Shown one piece after another: positions 17,427-25,943 of a stretch of DNA of 64,000 bases. A model generated the notes under the pieces. The model was not told where the DNA came from. It did not search any database and saw only the letters and a program-made list of their open reading frames with translations. A program made the translations under genes and the position numbers. Positions within the stretch are counted from its first letter, which is position 1, and each line of letters opens with the position of its first letter. Source of the DNA: Alteribacillus bidgolensis (GTDB lineage: Bacteria; Bacillota; Bacilli; Bacillales; Marinococcaceae); the NCBI RefSeq assembly GCF_002886255.1, contig NZ_KZ614149.1, positions 1,674,001-1,738,000 on the forward strand, written 5' to 3'.

Positions 17427-17570
17427 GTCAGCCTCCTTTCTTTTATACTTCTTCTTCACCCTTACACCATTTCCTTTTTTAAAATCTTAAAAGTTGTGCT
17501 TCAATAGTTCCAGCAAATATGCTGAAAAAGCAGGTACATGAAGTGCAGTTTGAGCCGCCACAGACTAAAA

Positions 17571-17666
17571 ATTGGGAAAACTTGGCTTGCAGCCGAGCCC
17601 TTATGGCGGAAGTCATAGTTTTACTTATATTTTGATCCCTTTAATAAAGTTAAACAAAAGTATAAA
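17571..17666 (+). repeat. Copy of the dispersed GGAAAACTTGGC repeat, long form
   Basis: GGGAAAACTTGGCTTGCAGC, then CTTATGGCGGAAG, then a part with TTTTACTTATATTTT and AAAGTTAAACAAAAGTATAA. It matches the copy at 53569 over almost its whole length. Confidence 0.7.
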
Positions 17667-17695
17667 AAAACCAGCCCCTGATGGGAGCCGGCAGT
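17662..17695 (-). terminator. Terminator of mecA
   Basis: On the minus strand CCGGCTCC pairs (with G-U pairs) with GGGGCTGG around CATCA, then TTTTTTTAT, 14 bases after the mecA stop. Confidence 0.8.
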
Positions 17696-17705
17696 TGCTT
17701 TTTTA

Positions 17706-18377
17706 TTAGGAGAAATTTTCACGCAGCGTTTCCAATCCTTTGGAGGCCGCAACGGTTTTACCGTACTCACGGATACGGAAAATGGATACATCTGACTCTT
17801 CTCCATATTCTAATACATGACTAACCATGTCATCTTGTTCATCTTCTGTGTAGTGGTTATCAAACATCAAGTAAAGGTAATAATTTCCTTCAAAATGATA
17901 AATTTCATTTTGGACATTTTCAGCCAGAAACGCATTACTTAGCGACAGTAAATCTTCTAAGTCTGAAAAGGAAATGACAATTTCGAGTTCTTCGGTGTCC
18001 TGGTTACCATTTGCCTGCCTTGATTTTTGAGAAGAACGGAATTGTTCATCTAGCATATCTACAATGTTATCATCTACAGGCATGTCTTCTCCTTTATTTT
18101 GGGAGACAGGAATTTCAAGCTTCACATTGCCATCTGAAATCTGGCCGCGGGTAACTACAATTTCCATGCCGTTATCCATGGCTTGCACTTGAATCCACAA
18201 AGGTCCTTCAATTTCGAAGTTCTCACGATCATGCGCTTCATTAATCATTTCAAAAAACAATTCTTCTCCGCGTTCACGATTGTACCAAATCTCATCCCGA
18301 TCAAATCCTCTATCTTCGATATCTTTATACGTGATATAAAATTTGACCGTCGACTCATTAATTCTCTCGATTTCCAC
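17706..18377 (-). CDS. mecA: MecA, adaptor protein for ClpC
   Basis: Adaptor that delivers ComK and other substrates to the ClpCP protease, and limits competence. The 223-residue protein has the N-terminal substrate-binding domain MEIERINESTVKFYITYKDI (about 1-90), an acidic Gln/Ser-rich linker (about 110-130) and the C-terminal ClpC-binding domain (about 135-223), ending in RIREYGKTVAASKGLETLRE. The start codon is GTG at 18377 with AAGGAGGG 10 bases upstream. A predicted promoter lies at 18489-18517. Confidence 0.95.
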   Translation of the reverse strand: MEIERINESTVKFYITYKDIEDRGFDRDEIWYNRERGEELFFEMINEAHDRENFEIEGPLWIQVQAMDNGMEIVVTRGQISDGNVKLEIPVSQNKGEDMPVDDNIVDMLDEQFRSSQKSRQANGNQDTEELEIVISFSDLEDLLSLSNAFLAENVQNEIYHFEGNYYLYLMFDNHYTEDEQDDMVSHVLEYGEESDVSIFRIREYGKTVAASKGLETLRENFS

Positions 18378-18488
18378 GATTTTCTCCCTCCTTTGAAGGT
18401 AAGGTGGATACCGCTTCCAAGTTCTCTCTCTTTATTAAGAACATACCCTTAGACGGGCAACTATAATCTTATCGTCGGTATTACTATC

Positions 18489-18517
18489 ATTGTATACGAT
18501 AAGAATAAGGTTGTTAA
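18489..18517 (-). promoter_or_regulatory. Predicted sigma-A promoter of mecA
   Basis: On the minus strand TTAACA (18517-18512) and TACAAT (18494-18489) are spaced by 17 bases. The mecA start is 112 bases downstream, so the leader would be rather long. Confidence 0.5.
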
Positions 18518-18734
18518 GGACTAATGCTCATCCCGCCGATGATTTTATGAGGGAGCGGAGCGTCTGAAAGAGAAAACGCGGTCAATCCTGCTATTAAAAA
18601 CTAATTGTCAAGGAAAGAAAACAAGTTGTCAAGGAAAAACACAACTTACTACCCCTTACCTTAAACAAAAAATGAATGTTTTATCCTATCTTATGATACC
18701 AATAGAAGAATAACAAGCATTAAACGTTAAAAAA

Positions 18735-18778
18735 ACAGAAAAACTTCTACTGGATGGAAAAAAGTAGAAGTTTTAATT
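18735..18778 (-). terminator. Terminator of spx
   Basis: AAAACTTCTAC (18740-18750) pairs with GTAGAAGTTTT (18764-18774); on the minus strand the stem is followed by TTTTTC. Confidence 0.8.
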
Positions 18779-18821
18779 TTCATCTAAGTGTAAATTTTAA
18801 TTTACTCGTATCTTTTACGGA

Positions 18822-19217
18822 TTAGTTAACTAATTTTTGGGCTTCCATTAAATTAAATGAGCGAACTTTCCGAGGCAGAAAACGGCGGATTTCCGCTTCG
18901 TTGTACCCAACTTGTAAACGCTTCTCATCAAAAATAATAGGACGGCGAAGCAACCCTGGATGCTCGCTGATCAGCTCAAACAAACGCTGCAGCGGAAGGT
19001 TTTCAAGTTCAACATTTAATTCTTGGAACACTTTCGAGCGTTTTGATACGATCTCATCAGTGCCATCTTCTGTCAGTCTAATAATTTCTTTTACTTCATC
19101 GACACTTAATGGTTCCGCAAAAATATTACGCTCTTCAAAAGGAATCTCATGTTCTTCAAGCCACGCTTTAGCTTTTCGGCATGAGGTGCAGCTCGGAGAT
19201 GTTAGCAAAGTAACCAT
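18822..19217 (-). CDS. spx: Spx, redox-sensing RNA polymerase-binding regulator
   Basis: ArsC-like regulator that binds the RNA polymerase alpha subunit under disulfide stress. The 131-residue protein has the redox switch CTSC in [20 protein letters not shown] (Cys10/Cys13), the [20 protein letters not shown] stretch with the conserved Arg-Pro-Ile motif, and a C-terminal tail ending KLVN, which in B. subtilis helps ClpXP recognition. ATG at 19217 is chosen by homology; an in-frame TTG three codons upstream is too close to the ribosome site. The yjbC gene lies upstream on the same strand, but a hairpin and a promoter separate the two. Confidence 0.95.
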   Translation of the reverse strand: MVTLLTSPSCTSCRKAKAWLEEHEIPFEERNIFAEPLSVDEVKEIIRLTEDGTDEIVSKRSKVFQELNVELENLPLQRLFELISEHPGLLRRPIIFDEKRLQVGYNEAEIRRFLPRKVRSFNLMEAQKLVN

Positions 19218-19613
19218 ATGGATCAATCTCTCCCTTCCTATTCATACAAACACAAAGATAAAACGATCTATATTTATTAATGTGAATACTCTCAGCTTGT
19301 TACACCTGTAATTATACAATAATTATTCTAATTTGAAAAGAGTTTTCAAAAATCGTTTTTGTTTAACCTATACCTTTTCAATCCCGATTTATCCCTATGT
19401 AAAGAGGATAGTTATGTTATACAAGTCCCTTTCACCTATTCCATTCTTTCTTTTGTTTTCTCATTCCTTCTTTTTTTAATGATAAAACCTTTTTTTCATT
19501 CAAAATGTGAAAAGTTTGTGACATTTTATGGCGCACCCCAGCAGCTAGACGCAGATCAAATAATATGGAGATCGTTATTCACATAAAAAATATAATTTCT
19601 AGAAAATGAAAAT
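19218..19613. other. spx upstream region
   Basis: About 400 bases of AT-rich sequence with a predicted promoter at 19311-19339. A 75-codon frame on the plus strand has no ribosome site and is rejected. Confidence 0.45.
19311..19339 (-). promoter_or_regulatory. Predicted promoter of spx
   Basis: On the minus strand TTTTCA (19339-19334) and TATAAT (19316-19311) are spaced by 17 bases, about 94 bases before the spx start. Confidence 0.55.
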
Positions 19614-19650
19614 ATCAGACCCAGTTTCATTTTAAGAAACTAGGTCTGAT
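19608..19650 (-). terminator. Hairpin after the small gene at 19667-19804
   Basis: ATCAGACCCAGTTTC (19614-19628) pairs with GAAACTAGGTCTGAT (19636-19650). On the minus strand it is followed by ATTTTCATTTT, so it probably terminates the yjbC unit before spx. Confidence 0.7.
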
Positions 19651-19666
19651 TGATGAAAACACAGGG

Positions 19667-19804
19667 TCAGGCAGATGTTTTTGAAGAAGTGGCTGAACCA
19701 TTATTTGGGCTCGGAAGTTTATTCCAGTCTTTTAAATTCTTCCGGAGTAATTCTTTTAAAACTTCGCGCTTTTTCTTACGCTTGTGCTTTTCTTTGTTTT
19801 TCAT
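19667..19804 (-). CDS. 45-residue Lys/Arg-rich protein, unknown
   Basis: A short gene with a strong GAAGGAGGG ribosome site 6 bases before the ATG at 19804. The product begins MKNKEKHKRKKKREVLKELL and continues RKNLKDWNKLPSPNNGSATS; the first half is strongly basic and probably helical, the last part is Ser/Thr/Asn-rich. It lies 50 bases after yjbC and ends just before a terminator, so the two probably share a transcript. I do not recognise it. An RNA- or DNA-binding role would fit the charge but is only a guess. Confidence 0.62.
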   Translation of the reverse strand: MKNKEKHKRKKKREVLKELLRKNLKDWNKLPSPNNGSATSSKTSA

Positions 19805-19854
19805 GATTTACCCTCCTTCAGGTAAGGTCTCATTACTGGGAAAAACAAGTACAT

Positions 19855-20418
19855 TTAAGCTTCTTCCTGTTCGTTGTACGATAATACCTCATCTACTTTT
19901 TGATAAGATTGGCCGTATAGTTCTTTATCTTTATACGTATGAATATTTTTATACGTGTGCTTCATTTTTTCATAAATACTTTCTTCGGATTCATTTTCCG
20001 GTGACCAATATAATATTTCTAATGTGTTTTCTTCATTTGTAGCAAGAGATTTTCGGGTATAACCAATCGATGATGCATGTTTAAAACCGCTCCGCTGATA
20101 AAATCTCAATCGTTTCTCTGTGTCTGAATCTTCATAATCAAGCGGCTCCACTTCTAGAATGATTGGTTTCTTTTTTGTTTTAAGCTGGTCAATAATTTTT
20201 TGGCCGAGACCTTGCCCACGCGATTCTTTTGAGACAAACAGATAGTCAATAAAGATAAAATCTTCTGTTTCCACATACATTACCACGTGGTGAGGCCCTT
20301 CATCTTTGTAGTAAACGTCTCCTTTTTCTTCAAGCAAAAGCTCCATGTGTTCTTTTGATTTCATCTCTTCTACCGGAAAATATTGACTCAATTTTTCGTA
20401 CCAGTTTGTTCTAGTCAT
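19855..20418 (-). CDS. yjbC: GNAT-family acetyltransferase YjbC
   Basis: A 187-residue protein. The GNAT core is visible at about 45-115, with the acetyl-CoA loop RGQGLGQKII in VSKESRGQGLGQKIIDQLK and a following strand PIILEVEPLDYED. The N-terminus NWYEKLSQYFPVEEMKSKEHM agrees with B. subtilis YjbC, where yjbC lies directly upstream of spx and is linked with thiol stress. The C-terminal 60 residues are an extension specific to this group. Acetyl acceptor is unknown. Confidence 0.85.
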   Translation of the reverse strand: MTRTNWYEKLSQYFPVEEMKSKEHMELLLEEKGDVYYKDEGPHHVVMYVETEDFIFIDYLFVSKESRGQGLGQKIIDQLKTKKKPIILEVEPLDYEDSDTEKRLRFYQRSGFKHASSIGYTRKSLATNEENTLEILYWSPENESEESIYEKMKHTYKNIHTYKDKELYGQSYQKVDEVLSYNEQEEA

Positions 20419-20617
20419 TGGAACCTCCGTTATTGTCTTTCTTCCATTATAAAACGAATACTACCTGATTGTAACTCTTATTCTTTTTTGTTCAAATTTG
20501 ATCTCGGTCGATTATTTACAATTAGCTTTACCTGCGCAGCGTATTTGCATGCACAAGTCATGACAAAAGTGCAAGCGCTAGTTATCCACTTTTCGTAAAA
20601 ATATAATTTCGTAAACA

Positions 20618-20660
20618 TTAAGAAAAGCTGCTCCTGCAAGTCAGAAACAGCTCTTCTAAT
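20618..20660 (-). terminator. Terminator of the 20665 gene
   Basis: AGAAAAGCTG and CAGCTCTTCT with the inner CTCCTG/CAG part form a stem; the minus strand continues TTTTCTTAATGTTT. Confidence 0.7.
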
Positions 20661-20664
20661 TGAT

Positions 20665-21867
20665 TTACGGGGTGTAATCAACGCCCTCCGTATAATTGTT
20701 ATTAGCATTCCACAAAAGGAATTCATCGATATTTTGTTCATTTAAAGCTTTGATTTGGTCCTCGACTTCTTTCACGCCATATGGTTTATAATTCCCGGAT
20801 CCCAGCCAGCTTGCGGTAAAATCTTGAATCCACGGCCTTGACTCAGGCGGATTTTCGAGACCGTCCAACACTTCATTTTCTACCTTTGCATATTCTTTCG
20901 TTAATTCATACGGATGGAGATCAGGTTTATCAATACCAAAATATGGTGTCCAGTGACTCGGATAAATCATGGATGAAATGATATCTACATTATCAGAAAT
21001 TTTGGAGAAATTCTGTCCGATTCCAGGCGCTTCATCCAGCGTAGCCGAATAACCGAATATATCAACGGATACATCAATATCAAATTCTTTTTGCAGCTCT
21101 TCACGAGCGTATTCTACAAATTTGGTTACCGCTGTCACTCGCTGCTGTATATTATTTCCTTCTTTCCCAAAGTCGCCTCTAGAATAATCAAGGACTTCAT
21201 CACGCTTTTCAAACCCTTCTGGAAAGCGGACATAGTCAAATTGGATTTCTTTAAAACCGAGTTTTGCCGCTTCCTTTGCGATTTTTACATTGTACTCCCA
21301 TACATCCTTCACGTAAGGATTGACAAATGCTTCTCCATTTCCATTTTTCCATATGTTTCCGTTTTCTTTAAACGACCATTCTGGTTTGTCTTCTGCCAAA
21401 ACAGTGTCTTTAAAAACGACAATACGGGCAATGGGATAAATCTCATTTTCTTCTAAATCATTCATTAATTGAACCGGATCGCTGATCATATTTTTTCCTA
21501 TGTTGGGCAGGTCTACTTCATCTTGTGGATCAAATGTTAGATTACCGTAATCATCTTTTATATCGATAACCATTGCATTAAGATCGGTGGAATCTATGAG
21601 ATCAACTAATCTTTGAAAACGCTCTCCCCCTGCAGAATGACCCGTTACATATATACCTCGCACCCCATCTTCAGGATAGGTGAAATCGTATCCGCTATCA
21701 TAATAAAATCGTGACATATTTTCTTCTATTTCTTTATTCATTTCCATTGTCTTTTTGTGGGAATGATATGTAATTGTTTTATGTCCTTCTCCCTGTGTAT
21801 CATTCGTTAGAAAAAAACCGCCAGCTACTACACATGCAGCACCGCATGCCATGAAAAATTTTTTCAT
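20665..21867 (-). CDS. Exported putative glycoside hydrolase (DUF4015/COG1306 type)
   Basis: A 400-residue protein with an N-terminal signal/anchor (MKKFFMACGAACVVAGGFFL). From about 68 to 390 it resembles the COG1306 predicted glycosidases with a TIM-barrel fold: GVRGIYVTGHSAGGERFQRL, NAMVIDIKDDYGNLTF, IYPIARIVVFKDTVLA, LGFKEIQFDYVRFPEGF and DNVDIISSMIYPSHWTPYFG. The acidic residues in DIKDDYG and QFDYVRFPEG are likely active-site ones. Substrate unknown; a cell-wall or surface polysaccharide is plausible because the enzyme is exported. It has its own terminator and no operon partner. Confidence 0.8.
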   Translation of the reverse strand: MKKFFMACGAACVVAGGFFLTNDTQGEGHKTITYHSHKKTMEMNKEIEENMSRFYYDSGYDFTYPEDGVRGIYVTGHSAGGERFQRLVDLIDSTDLNAMVIDIKDDYGNLTFDPQDEVDLPNIGKNMISDPVQLMNDLEENEIYPIARIVVFKDTVLAEDKPEWSFKENGNIWKNGNGEAFVNPYVKDVWEYNVKIAKEAAKLGFKEIQFDYVRFPEGFEKRDEVLDYSRGDFGKEGNNIQQRVTAVTKFVEYAREELQKEFDIDVSVDIFGYSATLDEAPGIGQNFSKISDNVDIISSMIYPSHWTPYFGIDKPDLHPYELTKEYAKVENEVLDGLENPPESRPWIQDFTASWLGSGNYKPYGVKEVEDQIKALNEQNIDEFLLWNANNNYTEGVDYTP

Positions 21868-22148
21868 TTCCCCCAGCTCTCTTTCAAATAATTTCCATTT
21901 ATAAATTTTTACACGAAAAATACATATTTTTTCATACTTTTTTAAATCTATGTATTGAATTTGTAATCTTTCTATCTCAAATTATACATAGAATAACAAT
22001 TTTCACCAATAGTTCCAGAGTAAAAAATGGAAAGTTTTTTTACTTCCTGCTTTATTCCTGCTTTCTTCACACCTTATTCATATACTTTGAATTTCAAATT
22101 CTTTATACTTTACTTATGTCATCTTGAGTTGAATCGGAGGGAATGCTG

Positions 22149-23912
22149 GTGCATCATAACTTACGTTCATTCATAAAACAGTTAAAAAAAGAAAAAGAAA
22201 TTGTTGAAATAAAAACGGAAACCGATCCCTATCTAGAAATCCCGGAAATACATAGAAGGGTGATTGACGAACAAGGTCCTGCCCTTTTGTTTACAAATGT
22301 AAAAGGTTCAAAAACTCCAGTTGTCACAAATTTATTTGGAACTCCGCGCCGAGTAGATATGGCGTTTGGACCAAAACCAGAAGCGTTTGTTAAACAAGCA
22401 GTAAGCGCCATGGATACACTTGTTCCTCCAACTCCTAAAGCGATGTGGCAAGAAAAAAGTCTTTTTAAACAGCTTATGCGGATGGGAATGAAAAATCTCC
22501 CGAAAAGCAAATCTCCTGTTCGTCAAATAGAAACAGAATCTTTCAGTATGCAAGACCTTCCAGCTCTTACTACGTGGCATCATGACAGCAATCCATTTGT
22601 CACACTGCCGCTCGTTTATACGGAGCACCCAGATGAAAACGAACATAACCTTGGCATGTATCGTATTGAGATTAAAGAGCCTAAAAAGACAGGAATGCAC
22701 TGGCAGATTCATAAAGGCGGCGGATTCCACCACCATGTTGCCGAACAAAAAAATGAACCACTTCCTGTAACTCTATTTGTAGGAGGACCGCCGGCATTAA
22801 TTGTATCTGCGATAGCTCCTCTTCCAGAAGCTGTTCCAGAGCTCTTATTTGGATCATTGCTGCTTGATGACAAGCTTCCAATGACAGAGGTGCCAGACCA
22901 CCCTCACCGCTTGCTAGCTGAAGCTGAATTTGCATTTGGAGGAGAAGTACCGCCGCACATTCGCGAACCGGAAGGGCCATTTGGCGATCATTATGGATAT
23001 TATTCGCTTGCCCATGATTTTCCTGTTTTTCAAGTGCGAAAAATGTGGAGGAGAAAAGATGCAATTTATCCGGCAACCATTGTAGGAAAACCTCGTCAGG
23101 AAGATTATTTTATTGGTGAGTATTTGCAGCGCTTGATGAGTCCGATTTTCCCTGTCGTGATGAATGGAGTAAAAGACCTGTGGACTTACGGAGAGACAGG
23201 CTTTCATTCTCTGGCAGGAGCAGTCGTTCGTGAATCTTATTACAAAGAAGGACTCGCTCATGCTCTGCGGATTATGGGTGAAGGCCAGCTGACGTTAACG
23301 AAATTTTTAATGGTTACCGATAAAACCGTGGAGCTTGCTCATTTTAAAGAATTAATGGAAGCGGTACTCGAACGGTTTCAGCCGGAACGCGATCTACTTA
23401 TCTTAAATGATACGTCAATGGACACACTCGATTATACCGGCCGCAAATTTAATGTTGGATCAAAAGCTATTATGACGGGTTTAGGAGAACCAAAGAGAGA
23501 ATTAAGCCGTGAATACACAGGAGGCGGCATTCCAGGGATAACGAAAGTCAATGCTTTTTGCGGCGGCTGCCTTGTTCTTTCCGGCACCACGTATGAAGAA
23601 GATGAACATTTCGCTTCCCATCTGCTCGAAACCGCAAAAGAACAATTGTCTGATTGGCAAATGGTATTTCTGACCGATGATGCCGATATTGCTCAATCAC
23701 AAAGCACTTTCTTATGGACGGCCTTTACCCGTTTTGATCCCTCCTATGATCTATATGCAGAAGCAGATATTTTAAGAAACAACATTCGTTATAAAGGTCC
23801 AATCATTATTGATGCGAGAATGAAACCTTTTTATCCTGATGAAGTAAAACCGCACCCAGATATCGTTAAAAAAGTGGACGATAAATGGAAAAAATACCGG
23901 ATTAAAATATAA
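22149..23912 (+). CDS. UbiD-family (de)carboxylase, prenylated-FMN dependent
   Basis: Non-oxidative decarboxylase of the UbiD family; these enzymes use prenylated FMN made by a UbiX partner. The protein of 587 residues is longer than B. subtilis BsdC (about 473). It shows TWHHDSNPFVTLPLVYTEHP, GMHWQIHKGGGFHHH, FVGGPPALIVSAIAPLPE and the conserved acidic motif REPEGPFGDHYGYYSL. GGAGG at 22136-22140 fits GTG at 22149 (8 bases) better than ATG at 22143 (2 bases), so the GTG is chosen. No ubiX lies nearby. Substrate cannot be inferred; an aromatic acid is usual. Confidence 0.88.
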   Translation: MHHNLRSFIKQLKKEKEIVEIKTETDPYLEIPEIHRRVIDEQGPALLFTNVKGSKTPVVTNLFGTPRRVDMAFGPKPEAFVKQAVSAMDTLVPPTPKAMWQEKSLFKQLMRMGMKNLPKSKSPVRQIETESFSMQDLPALTTWHHDSNPFVTLPLVYTEHPDENEHNLGMYRIEIKEPKKTGMHWQIHKGGGFHHHVAEQKNEPLPVTLFVGGPPALIVSAIAPLPEAVPELLFGSLLLDDKLPMTEVPDHPHRLLAEAEFAFGGEVPPHIREPEGPFGDHYGYYSLAHDFPVFQVRKMWRRKDAIYPATIVGKPRQEDYFIGEYLQRLMSPIFPVVMNGVKDLWTYGETGFHSLAGAVVRESYYKEGLAHALRIMGEGQLTLTKFLMVTDKTVELAHFKELMEAVLERFQPERDLLILNDTSMDTLDYTGRKFNVGSKAIMTGLGEPKRELSREYTGGGIPGITKVNAFCGGCLVLSGTTYEEDEHFASHLLETAKEQLSDWQMVFLTDDADIAQSQSTFLWTAFTRFDPSYDLYAEADILRNNIRYKGPIIIDARMKPFYPDEVKPHPDIVKKVDDKWKKYRIKI

Positions 23913-24009
23913 ACTTAAACCATTATCCCTCTTGTTTTTCATCGGTTGAATCGTTATAATAGTAGGAATAAATTCAGATTCATAAAGAGAAAGTGCAGGA
24001 GGGATGATA

Positions 24010-24555
24010 ATGCGAAGCGTAACGCTAGAACAACTATTTGAGCATCCAATTACTCAAAAATATGTGAAAAGAGCAGGACTTGCTCATGCTATATCTGCCT
24101 CTTATCATGCTTTCCGGCTTGCAAAGCAAAAAGGAGTAAATCCAGATCTTGCTGTCAAGGCTGCTTTTTTGCATGATATGGGTCATTACACCTGGTATCG
24201 TAACGGTGAATGGGATTTTGAACTGTACAAAGAAAATGACATTCATGCTATTAAAGGTGCTGAACGAGCGCACAAGTTATTGATTCGTCTTGGAGAAGAC
24301 CGGAAAATTGCAAAAGAAATCGCTCTTGCTGTTTTGCTGCATACGGATTCCTATTTGCCAGAAGGACAGCTCTACCGGAGCCAATTGCAGCAAATTGTAG
24401 CCCTCGCAGACGAAATGGATGAAGAACCATCTGGCAACCACCACTACCGGAAGATTTCTGATAGCAAAGCAAGAAAGAAAATTGCACAATTAGATGAAAT
24501 GATAGACCAAGCATTAGTTTCAGAAGCATATGAGCAAACGAGTGAAGTACAGTAA
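24010..24555 (+). CDS. HD-domain hydrolase, small stand-alone
   Basis: A 181-residue protein with an HD phosphohydrolase fold: HAISASYHAFRLAKQKG (first His), KAAFLHDMGHYTW (the HD pair) and LLHTDSYLPEG, then IVALADEMDEEPSGNH (last Asp). Metal-dependent hydrolysis of a nucleotide or phosphate ester is likely, substrate unknown. AGGAGGG at about 23998-24004 fits ATG at 24010 better than the ATG at 24004 which it overlaps. It lies 97 bases after the UbiD gene on the same strand. Confidence 0.8.
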   Translation: MRSVTLEQLFEHPITQKYVKRAGLAHAISASYHAFRLAKQKGVNPDLAVKAAFLHDMGHYTWYRNGEWDFELYKENDIHAIKGAERAHKLLIRLGEDRKIAKEIALAVLLHTDSYLPEGQLYRSQLQQIVALADEMDEEPSGNHHYRKISDSKARKKIAQLDEMIDQALVSEAYEQTSEVQ

Positions 24556-24558
24556 AAA

Positions 24559-24616
24559 AGCCTAACCATCTATATCCGGATGACGGGTTCCCCCGCTCCG
24601 GAAGAGATGATGGTAC
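24559..24616 (+). other. Base-paired element after the HD gene
   Basis: ACCATC (outer) pairs with GATGGT, and inside are CCGGA/TCCGG and GGG/CCC around TTCC, giving a branched-looking stem right after the stop codon. There is no T run, so it is not a simple terminator. Function unknown. Confidence 0.4.
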
Positions 24617-24638
24617 ATACGAAAGAATGATATATATA

Positions 24639-24682
24639 ACGAGCGGGGAGCCTAAAAAAGGTTTTCCGCTTTTTTACTTTCT
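24639..24682 (+). terminator. Terminator of the ubiD-HD unit
   Basis: AGCGGGGA and TTTCCGCT around GCCTAAAAAAGGT, followed by TTTTTTACTTT. Confidence 0.72.
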
Positions 24683-24717
24683 ATTCTTTTCGCCTAGCGG
24701 GGGGACTTCTCTTAATC

Positions 24718-24756
24718 AAAAAGGAACCTCTTTACATTTTAGAGAGGTTCCTTTCC
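24718..24756. terminator. Bidirectional terminator before 24783
   Basis: AAAGGAACCTCT and AGAGAGGTTCCTTT form a 12-bp stem with flanking A/T runs; it ends the minus-strand dehydrogenase gene. Confidence 0.82.
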
Positions 24757-24782
24757 AATCATACAAAACTTTACAGAAACGA

Positions 24783-25658
24783 TTATTGCTCTTGTTGTTT
24801 CACATACTGATAAAGAGCACTCATATCTTTTTCTCCGAGGCCTTTTTCGTTTGCCTGTTCAAACATTTGCAGTACATTTGGACCAGCCGTCAGCGAAACA
24901 TTGGATTCGCCTGCCATTTCTTTTGCTAGTCCAAGATCTTTTAATAGAAGCTGCAGCGCAAAGCCTGGTTCATCTTTATTTTGGGAAATGAACTGGCTGT
25001 AATGGCGGTCAAATATTTTGCTCTGACCAAAACCATTGCTTAATACGTTATACACAAGATCATGGTCAAGGCCGGATTTCTCAGCTAAATACAACGTTTC
25101 GCCAACTGCAGCTGTATGCAACCCTACCATGTACTGATTAAGCAGCTTTACTTTGGTTCCCTGTCCAATCGGCCCGCAATGTGTAACATTAGCGCCTACC
25201 ACATCAAAATATTCTTTCGCTTCTTCAAAAGCGGAATTTTTTCCGCCTACCATAATCGCCAGTGTACCTGCTTCAGCTCCGGTTGTTCCGCCGCTTATAG
25301 GAGCATCAAGATAGCGGACACCGTTTTTTTCGGCAGCTTGTTCAATACGTGTATGTAGGGATGGAGAAACGGTACTAAAGTCAATAATCAGCGTGCCCTC
25401 ATCAGCGTGTTCGAGAACACCATTTTCGCCAAGAATGATACGTTCTACATCATCTGGCATTGGCAGACACGTCATGACAACATCTACTGATTCGACTAGC
25501 TCGGTCATTTCTAATCCTGCCTTGCCGCCAAATTCTTCGAACGTCTTTTCTTTCCCTTTTGAACGGTTAAATCCGTTTACTTCATAACCAGCTTTTATAA
25601 GGTTGTGAGCCATCGGCATTCCCATGTTGCCAAGCCCAATAAAACCCAATTTTTTCAT
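24783..25658 (-). CDS. Beta-hydroxyacid dehydrogenase (3-hydroxyisobutyrate dehydrogenase family)
   Basis: NAD(P)-dependent oxidoreductase of 291 residues. The Rossmann motif GFIGLGNMGMPMAHNLIKAG is at about 5-24. FLDAPISGGTTGAEAGTLAI-type sequence (here YLDAPISGG, about 116-124) is the substrate-binding loop, and the catalytic Lys is in GPIGQGTKVKLLNQYM (near 171). GGAGGCATTATA precedes the ATG. Family members act on 3-hydroxyisobutyrate, tartronate semialdehyde, succinic semialdehyde and the like, and the substrate here is not known. It starts 12 bases after a YciI-like gene, so they form a likely two-gene operon. Confidence 0.87.
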   Translation of the reverse strand: MKKLGFIGLGNMGMPMAHNLIKAGYEVNGFNRSKGKEKTFEEFGGKAGLEMTELVESVDVVMTCLPMPDDVERIILGENGVLEHADEGTLIIDFSTVSPSLHTRIEQAAEKNGVRYLDAPISGGTTGAEAGTLAIMVGGKNSAFEEAKEYFDVVGANVTHCGPIGQGTKVKLLNQYMVGLHTAAVGETLYLAEKSGLDHDLVYNVLSNGFGQSKIFDRHYSQFISQNKDEPGFALQLLLKDLGLAKEMAGESNVSLTAGPNVLQMFEQANEKGLGEKDMSALYQYVKQQEQ

Positions 25659-25670
25659 TATAATGCCTCC

Positions 25671-25943
25671 TTACGACCAATTATCGGAAATCATATTCCA
25701 TTCATGGATATCGTAGCCACGCGCTCCTTCCACAACATATGGATCTTTTTTTACTAATTCCTCTGCTTGTTTATACGTTTCTGTACGGTAAATGACGAGA
25801 CCGCCTGCCCCGTCTTCCAACCGGCCGTATGCAGCAACATTTCCTTCTTTATGCTGTTTTTGCAAAAACTCCAGATGAGCTGGACGATGTGTTTGGCTAA
25901 GTTCTTGATCTTTCATCGTTAAAAAAACGGCAAATAGTTTCAT
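25671..25943 (-). CDS. YciI-like dimeric alpha/beta barrel protein
   Basis: A 90-residue protein of the YciI type. It starts MKLFAVFLTMKDQELSQTHR, with HRPAHLEFLQKQHKEGNVAA carrying the conserved His of the family, then GLVIYRTETYKQAEELVKKD and DPYVVEGARGYDIHEW. The exact role of YciI proteins is unsettled; an enzymatic His-Asp dyad has been suggested. It is the first gene of a two-gene unit with the dehydrogenase at 24783. Confidence 0.82.
   Translation of the reverse strand: MKLFAVFLTMKDQELSQTHRPAHLEFLQKQHKEGNVAAYGRLEDGAGGLVIYRTETYKQAEELVKKDPYVVEGARGYDIHEWNMISDNWS

Larger units (their letters stand above)
18378..18821. other. mecA upstream region and spx 3' region
   Basis: No gene seen. 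It holds a promoter for mecA, two copies of CCTTGACAA 22 bases apart on the minus strand (near 18608-18640), and the spx terminator at its right end. Confidence 0.5.

Noticed and set aside
19359..19586. 75-codon plus-strand frame between spx and the small gene
   Set aside because: No ribosome site; lies over AT-rich spx upstream sequence.
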